Of a stretch of DNA of 64,000 bases, positions 59,833-64,000 are shown in pieces (position 1 is the stretch's first letter; each line of letters starts with the position of its first letter). The DNA comes from JBGSPQ01 sp964346765. Its GTDB lineage: Bacteria > Patescibacteriota > Gracilibacteria > UBA1369. The notes under the pieces were generated by a model that searched no databases, was not told the DNA's origin, and worked only from the letters and a program-made list of their open reading frames with translations. Location of the stretch: NCBI GenBank assembly GCA_964346765.1, contig CAYFWB010000009.1:1-64000 (forward strand). The letters run 5' to 3'. Position numbers and translations under genes: made by a program.

Positions 59833-61167
59833 ATGAAAAAACTAAGATGGATTTCTTTATTGTGTCTGGTTTCTGTTATTGTCGCGCCTATTACGGTCAT
59901 TTCCTCTTCTTTCAGTGACGTCGGGGATGATTATTTAAACTACGGTGCGATTGAATATCTTTATGATAAGGGAGTCATTTCGGGCTATCCCGATGGTAGT
60001 TTTAAACCAGATCAGACCATAAACCGCGCCGAGGCATTAAAAATGGTAATGCTGGCAACTGATAAAGCGGGGGATACCGAACAGGAAATAGACTTTCCGG
60101 ACGTTAGTAAAGAAGACTGGTTTTATGAATATGTGACCAAGGCGGTGGAAACAGAACTTGTAGAGGGATACGAAGACGGAACTTTTAAACCTGCAAACAA
60201 TATTAACGTGGCTGAAAGTATCAAAATAATTTTGCTGGCTTTTGATCAAAAAATCGGTAATCCTCCAACCCAAAATCCTTATCCGGATGTGGAAACAAGC
60301 AACTGGTATGCGACTTACGCTTTGTACGCGAAAAACAAACAGTTCATTGAATCCGGTGATGACGGACTGCTTCACGCGGAAGAAGATATTACCAGGGGTG
60401 AATTCGCGGAAATTATTTACAGGCTTTTATATGTGGATGAAAATGACTTGGAAAAATTTCCGTTAAGTACTGATTGGCCCGCTTATACCGATTCGGTAAA
60501 TGATTATTCCGTTAAGTACCCGTTGGACTGGAAGATAATCAAGGCCGGCGATCAGCTGATTCTCTGGAAAAGAGATAATATTAACGAACAATTGAGCTGG
60601 GCAAGAGTTTTACCTTACAGCGCAACTGTAGTAATGGCGGTTGAAAAAAACGAAGCTGAATATACTTTAAAAGAATATGTGAATTTGCTTGAGTACAATG
60701 AATCGGCTACAAAAAATGAGCAGGAGTTGAACGGTTATCCTTTTATAAGTGTAAGTTTAATGGATAGCGGTATTAATGATTATTATTTTGAAATGCCGGA
60801 CGGCAGCATTTTGGCGGCTTTTACTCAGGTGGGTGGCGGAGCGAATCAACCGCTATTACTTGAAAAAATCAGATATATCGTGGGGTCGATAAGACATTAT
60901 GAAGGATCAGAAACAAGTAATTCTTCTTTGGATCTAGACAGGGAGTCATTTTTAGAGGAAGTTAGAAAACTTGCTTTGGAGCCTGATGAAGGTCAAAACG
61001 TGCTTGATATGTTTGATGATGAAATTCTGATTGATACGGATACTATAGGCATAGGTACGGGGCCGGTTGATTACTACTATAGTGAGAAATATGATGTCAC
61101 GCTGAAGCTGGAAAGAAACTCTGACACGATACTTGCCATTAATGACGGAAACACTACCGCCTTCTAA
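59833..61167 (+). CDS. SLH protein with C-terminal PsbP-like domain
   Basis: A 444-residue surface protein. Residues 1-26 are a signal peptide. Three SLH repeats span about 28-205 (GYPDGSFKPDQTINRAEA, GYEDGTFKPANNINVAES, GLLHAEEDITRGEFAEIIYR). The domain from about 222 to 360 (DSVNDYSVKYPLDWKIIKAG ... VAVEKNEAEYTLKEYVNLLE-like order) resembles PsbP/DUF1795-type beta sandwiches; that is a weak match. The tail is acidic. Upstream TATAAT lies at 59799-59804. Confidence 0.83.
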   Translation: MKKLRWISLLCLVSVIVAPITVISSSFSDVGDDYLNYGAIEYLYDKGVISGYPDGSFKPDQTINRAEALKMVMLATDKAGDTEQEIDFPDVSKEDWFYEYVTKAVETELVEGYEDGTFKPANNINVAESIKIILLAFDQKIGNPPTQNPYPDVETSNWYATYALYAKNKQFIESGDDGLLHAEEDITRGEFAEIIYRLLYVDENDLEKFPLSTDWPAYTDSVNDYSVKYPLDWKIIKAGDQLILWKRDNINEQLSWARVLPYSATVVMAVEKNEAEYTLKEYVNLLEYNESATKNEQELNGYPFISVSLMDSGINDYYFEMPDGSILAAFTQVGGGANQPLLLEKIRYIVGSIRHYEGSETSNSSLDLDRESFLEEVRKLALEPDEGQNVLDMFDDEILIDTDTIGIGTGPVDYYYSEKYDVTLKLERNSDTILAINDGNTTAF

Positions 61168-61253
61168 AAATTGTGTTTTATTTTTGTTAAATAATCTGTA
61201 AAATTTAGTTTGGTATTAAAAATTCATTATTTATTTATTAACCCTTAACAATA

Positions 61254-61607
61254 ATGAAAAAAACACTCTCTTTAGTAGCGGTTTTCGCTCTCACTCTAAG
61301 TTTAATGGCTTGCCAACAAGCTCCCCAGGACACCACTACAACAACCGACAGAGAAGCTGCCGGAGAAGCACAAACATCTGAACAAACAGCCACACTTGAA
61401 GTAACGGAAGGTGAAGATCAAGAATCTGTTGCTCAGCAGGCTTCTTTGAGCATTACAGAAGGCGGCGAAACGGATGGTGAAGAACCTGTTGAACAGCAAG
61501 CTTCTTTGACTATTGAAAGCGACGGAGATGTCGAAGCAGATGTGGATGAGGAAAATGTTGCTCAGCAGGCTTCATTGACTGTTGAAGAATCTGAAGAAAA
61601 CGAATAA
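61254..61607 (+). CDS. Acidic lipoprotein with QQASLT repeats
   Basis: A 117-residue lipoprotein (lipobox LSLMACQQ). The mature part is strongly acidic and has three copies of a unit ending VAQQASLSI / VEQQASLTI / VAQQASLTV, separated by Glu/Asp/Gly-rich stretches. No family is known to me. It is probably tethered to the outer face. The second lipoprotein gene follows 21 bases later. Confidence 0.8.
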   Translation: MKKTLSLVAVFALTLSLMACQQAPQDTTTTTDREAAGEAQTSEQTATLEVTEGEDQESVAQQASLSITEGGETDGEEPVEQQASLTIESDGDVEADVDEENVAQQASLTVEESEENE

Positions 61608-61628
61608 TTGCTTCTAAAAAAATAAATA

Positions 61629-61928
61629 ATGACAGTAAAACGCTTAATTGTATTATTTTTGTCGTGCGGTTTGTTGTTTATACTGGCCGCTTGTCAGAGT
61701 AAACCGGCTGAAGAACCGACAAATGGTAAACCGGAAGTTACAAACAATATGGATCCGACTCAGCCTTTCAGCAAAGGGCCAAGCGCTCCGCCAAGCATGA
61801 AAGGTCCCACGGGTCCACCGCCCGGTACGGATGTGACTGAAATAGATACGGATAATCCTCCTCAGGCAATTACGGAGGTAGAGGACATTACTATTACAAT
61901 GCCTACCGGCGAAAAAGCGGATTCATAA
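61629..61928 (+). CDS. Small Pro-rich lipoprotein
   Basis: A 99-residue lipoprotein (lipobox FILAACQS). The rest is Pro, Thr and Asp-rich (FSKGPSAPPSMKGPTGPPPG), with no recognised domain. It is read with the preceding lipoprotein and lies one base before the malic enzyme start. Confidence 0.78.
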   Translation: MTVKRLIVLFLSCGLLFILAACQSKPAEEPTNGKPEVTNNMDPTQPFSKGPSAPPSMKGPTGPPPGTDVTEIDTDNPPQAITEVEDITITMPTGEKADS

Positions 61929-61929
61929 T

Positions 61930-63081
61930 ATGGATATTTTCGAAAAGTCTTTACAATCACACTTAGCTTCCCGCGGGAAACTAAGTGTTGAATCTAAGCA
62001 AAAACCGGAAAATTATGACGATCTGAGTTGGCAATATACTCCGGGAGTAGCCGCGGTATGTAAGGCTATTTCTGAAGACAGAGCAAACCTTGAGAAAATG
62101 ACAATTAAAGGTAATACGGTAGCGGTTGTTACAAACGGAACCGCTGTTCTGGGTCTTGGAAATATCGGTCCGCAAGGGGCGTTACCTGTGATGGAGGGTA
62201 AATGCGCGCTATTTAAAAGATTCGCCGGAATTAACGCATTTCCTGTTTGCATAGACACAAAAAATCCGGATGAATTTGTTGATATAGTAAAAAAAACCGC
62301 CACTCCCTTTGCGGGCATAAATCTGGAAGACGTAGCCGCGCCGGCCTGTTTTGAAATCGAAAAAAAACTAAAGGAACAATTGGATATTCCCGTTTTTCAC
62401 GATGATCAGCATGGGACGGCGATCGTAGTTTTGGCGGCTCTTATTAACGCGCTGAAGGTGGCAAATAAAAGTTTTAATAACGTGAAACTTGTTGTTCTTG
62501 GGGCCGGCGCGGCGGGCGGTGCGATCACGAAACTATTATCAAAATACGGTAACTGTTCAATTATTGTTTGTGACAGTAAAGGTGTAATTGGTCAAAACCG
62601 AACCGATATTTTGGCAAATAGTTATAAAAATGACCTGATCACGCTTACCGATCCACCGAAGGGTTTGCGAACGTTGGACGATGCTATCAGTGGAGCGGAT
62701 GTATTTATTGGTGTTTCGGGGCCGGGTCTTTTGACCGGAGACCAGGTACGACGCATGAATCAAAAAGCCATTGTTTTTGCTTTGGCCAATCCTGTACCTG
62801 AAATTATGCCGGAGCAAGCTTACGCGGCCGGCGCGATGATTGTTGGAACGGGTAGGAGTGATTTTCCAAATCAGATCAATAATGTTTTGGCATTCCCCGG
62901 AATTTTTAAGGGTGTGATTGAATCGGACAATAATAAAATAACAGAAGAAATGATGCTAAATGCCGCGAAGTCACTGGCGGCTTTGATTAAAAATCCTCAA
63001 AAGGATAGTATTATTCCGAAATTATTCGATAAAAACGTGACGGAAAGTGTTTCCATCGCCGTTAAATCCACTAAATCATGA
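61930..63081 (+). CDS. NAD(P)-dependent malic enzyme, short bacterial type
   Basis: A 383-residue enzyme that decarboxylates malate to pyruvate. WQYTPGVAAVCKAI and TNGTAVLGLGNIGPQGALPV are the substrate part, INLEDVAAPACFEIEKKL and the metal-binding HDDQHGTAIVVLAALINALK follow, and the dinucleotide loop is VVLGAGAAGGAI. The length suits the small type without an acetyltransferase tail. NAD versus NADP is not clear. The ATGA overlap couples it to the next gene. Pyruvate could feed the 2-oxoacid oxidoreductase. Confidence 0.94.
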   Translation: MDIFEKSLQSHLASRGKLSVESKQKPENYDDLSWQYTPGVAAVCKAISEDRANLEKMTIKGNTVAVVTNGTAVLGLGNIGPQGALPVMEGKCALFKRFAGINAFPVCIDTKNPDEFVDIVKKTATPFAGINLEDVAAPACFEIEKKLKEQLDIPVFHDDQHGTAIVVLAALINALKVANKSFNNVKLVVLGAGAAGGAITKLLSKYGNCSIIVCDSKGVIGQNRTDILANSYKNDLITLTDPPKGLRTLDDAISGADVFIGVSGPGLLTGDQVRRMNQKAIVFALANPVPEIMPEQAYAAGAMIVGTGRSDFPNQINNVLAFPGIFKGVIESDNNKITEEMMLNAAKSLAALIKNPQKDSIIPKLFDKNVTESVSIAVKSTKS

Positions 63082-63710
63082 AAAAAACAGCAGACCTGGA
63101 TATAGCGGCTCACAGAGGAGGCGCCGGCCCTCATATTGAAAACTCACTTCAGTCTTTTTTATACGCGATTAAAATTGGTTTTAAAACTATTGAACTGGAT
63201 GTGCGCTATTCGTATCTCAGTAGGTTTTTCTTTCTGGAACATGATTTTTTGTATCATCCCCGATTCAGGACAAACAGGGTGGAGAAGGTTTTCCCAAAAA
63301 TACCTCATAAAATCGCGCTGCTTGTTGAAGTAAAAACCAATTCAATTTTAACAAATATTTATTCTAAAGCTTTTATTAAAGTGTATGATAAATTCTTGAA
63401 GAATCGACAAAATTATATTATTTCTTACAACCCGATAATACTTTACAGGTTAAAAAGAAGTCGCCCTGAAATGAAGGTGGGGTACATTTGCGGTAGCAGA
63501 TTGTTCAAATGTGTCTTTGAACTTTTGATTTATCCCTTTCTGAAGCCGGAAATGTATATTGTCAGCAGAAGGGTTCTTAATAAAAGAACTGTCAGATTCG
63601 CAAAAAAACGTGGAATCAAAACCTATTCTTATGTTATTAATCGTAATGAAGATAGGCATAAAGTTCTGGATCTGAATCTGGACGGAATCATTACGGATTA
63701 TCCACTTTAA
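63078..63710 (+). CDS. Glycerophosphodiester phosphodiesterase-like protein
   Basis: A 210-residue GDPD-fold protein. The N-terminal IAAHRGGAGPHIENSLQSFL with FKTIELDVRYS matches the catalytic HRG...E-N and E-L-D-V sites. LEHDFLYHP gives the second His-Asp, and LLVEVKTN the usual E-x-K. The C-terminal TYSYVINRNEDRHKVLDLNL and DGIITDYP are typical. It lacks the usual T-x-D-G stretch after E-L-D-V, so a loop is shortened. It may act on phospholipid head groups. Confidence 0.85.
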   Translation: MKKTADLDIAAHRGGAGPHIENSLQSFLYAIKIGFKTIELDVRYSYLSRFFFLEHDFLYHPRFRTNRVEKVFPKIPHKIALLVEVKTNSILTNIYSKAFIKVYDKFLKNRQNYIISYNPIILYRLKRSRPEMKVGYICGSRLFKCVFELLIYPFLKPEMYIVSRRVLNKRTVRFAKKRGIKTYSYVINRNEDRHKVLDLNLDGIITDYPL

Positions 63711-63713
63711 AAA

Positions 63714-64000
63714 ATGTCGAGACATTCCAAATGGGCAAAGATCAAAAGAGGAAAGGCGGTTACCGATGCCAAGCGCGGTAAAATTTTTACGCGTCACGCC
63801 AAACTGATTGAAGTTGCGGCGCGCAGTGGCGGTGACCCGGATATGAATCCAATATTAAGGGCGGCAATCGATAATGCCAGAGCTGACAATTTGCCAATGG
63901 AGAATATAGAAAGAGCCATCAAAAAAGGGACAGGAGCAGCAAAACAGGGCGCGCAGATCGAGAAAGTTATGTACGAAGGATTCGGCCCGGGCGGAACCGC
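63714..64000 (+). CDS. YebC/PmpR-family protein (partial, cut by window end)
   Basis: The first 95 codons of a YebC-type protein: MSRHSKWAKIKRGKAVTDAK, RGKIFTRHAKLIEVAARSGG, MNPILRAAIDNARADNLPME and VMYEGFGPGG are typical. Members act as regulators or help translation past stalls (YeeN/YebC2 class). It follows the GDPD-like gene by 3 bases. Confidence 0.95.
   Translation, partial: MSRHSKWAKIKRGKAVTDAKRGKIFTRHAKLIEVAARSGGDPDMNPILRAAIDNARADNLPMENIERAIKKGTGAAKQGAQIEKVMYEGFGPGGT

Noticed and set aside
1..64000. UGA recoded as glycine (Gracilibacteria/SR1 code)
   Set aside because: Many conserved proteins end at TGA at the expected length (for example the uracil methyltransferase and both subunit genes with ATGA overlaps), and no in-frame TGA replaces conserved Gly.

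Overview
The window looks like a metagenome-assembled scaffold (one 100-N gap at 8441-8540) from a small-genome bacterium of the Patescibacteria/CPR type, possibly near Peregrinibacteria. This placement is inference. It rests on six intact proteins or fragments with S-layer homology (SLH) repeats, the DUF4012 and DUF5667 families, a short CxxC zinc-ribbon protein, a GT2-TPR glycosyltransferase, and very short or absent leaders. The standard code is used: many well-conserved genes end in TGA, so the UGA=Gly code of Gracilibacteria does not apply.

Layout. 1-6.4 kb: a 17-bp tandem repeat, an SLH/beta-helix surface protein, mnmA, a coupled argH/cytosine-deaminase-like pair, and an exported-protein pseudogene. 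6.5-10.8 kb: a coiled-coil protein, a TspO-like protein, then a Zur-type regulator with a 19-bp palindromic operator and a ZnuABC-like zinc importer whose binding protein carries a long Asp-Glu-His repeat. 10.8-23.3 kb: a recQ pseudogene with a large internal deletion, a 2-oxoacid:ferredoxin oxidoreductase pair, small membrane, zinc-ribbon and acetyltransferase genes, a DEAD-box helicase, an ABC-F ATPase, intact recQ and an oleate hydratase.

23.3-31.5 kb is the most distinctive block: two ArsR repressors with matching operators (ATATCAA-N6-TTGATAT), an Acr3 arsenite exporter, and a minus-strand run of thiol-redox proteins (double-thioredoxin/CcdA fusion, thioredoxin lipoproteins, CcdA/ArsG-like protein, ArsF-like lipoprotein, small redox-active disulfide protein), three UPF0718-type permease genes and a ferredoxin. 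It reads as a metal(loid) efflux and thiol-electron-transfer island.

31.5-48.4 kb is the envelope region: tRNA-Gly(UCC), a beta-CASP nuclease, a 998-residue transglutaminase-like exported protein, a Cys-repeat protein with GT2-TPR and DUF4012 genes, MscS, an SLH protein with six new Cys-paired repeats, an O-antigen-ligase-like protein, a MEMO-CapA fusion and a sigma/DUF5667 pair. Two copies of a cloverleaf-like palindrome supply the stop codons of adjacent genes.

48.4-64 kb carries housekeeping RNA genes (rlmH, yajQ family, rlmD-like uracil methyltransferase, CCA-adding enzyme, tsaD, hisS, yebC-family) between further SLH proteins and lipoproteins, plus a malic enzyme and a GDPD-like protein. 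Malic enzyme, 2-oxoacid oxidoreductase and ferredoxin could together form a route from malate to reduced ferredoxin.
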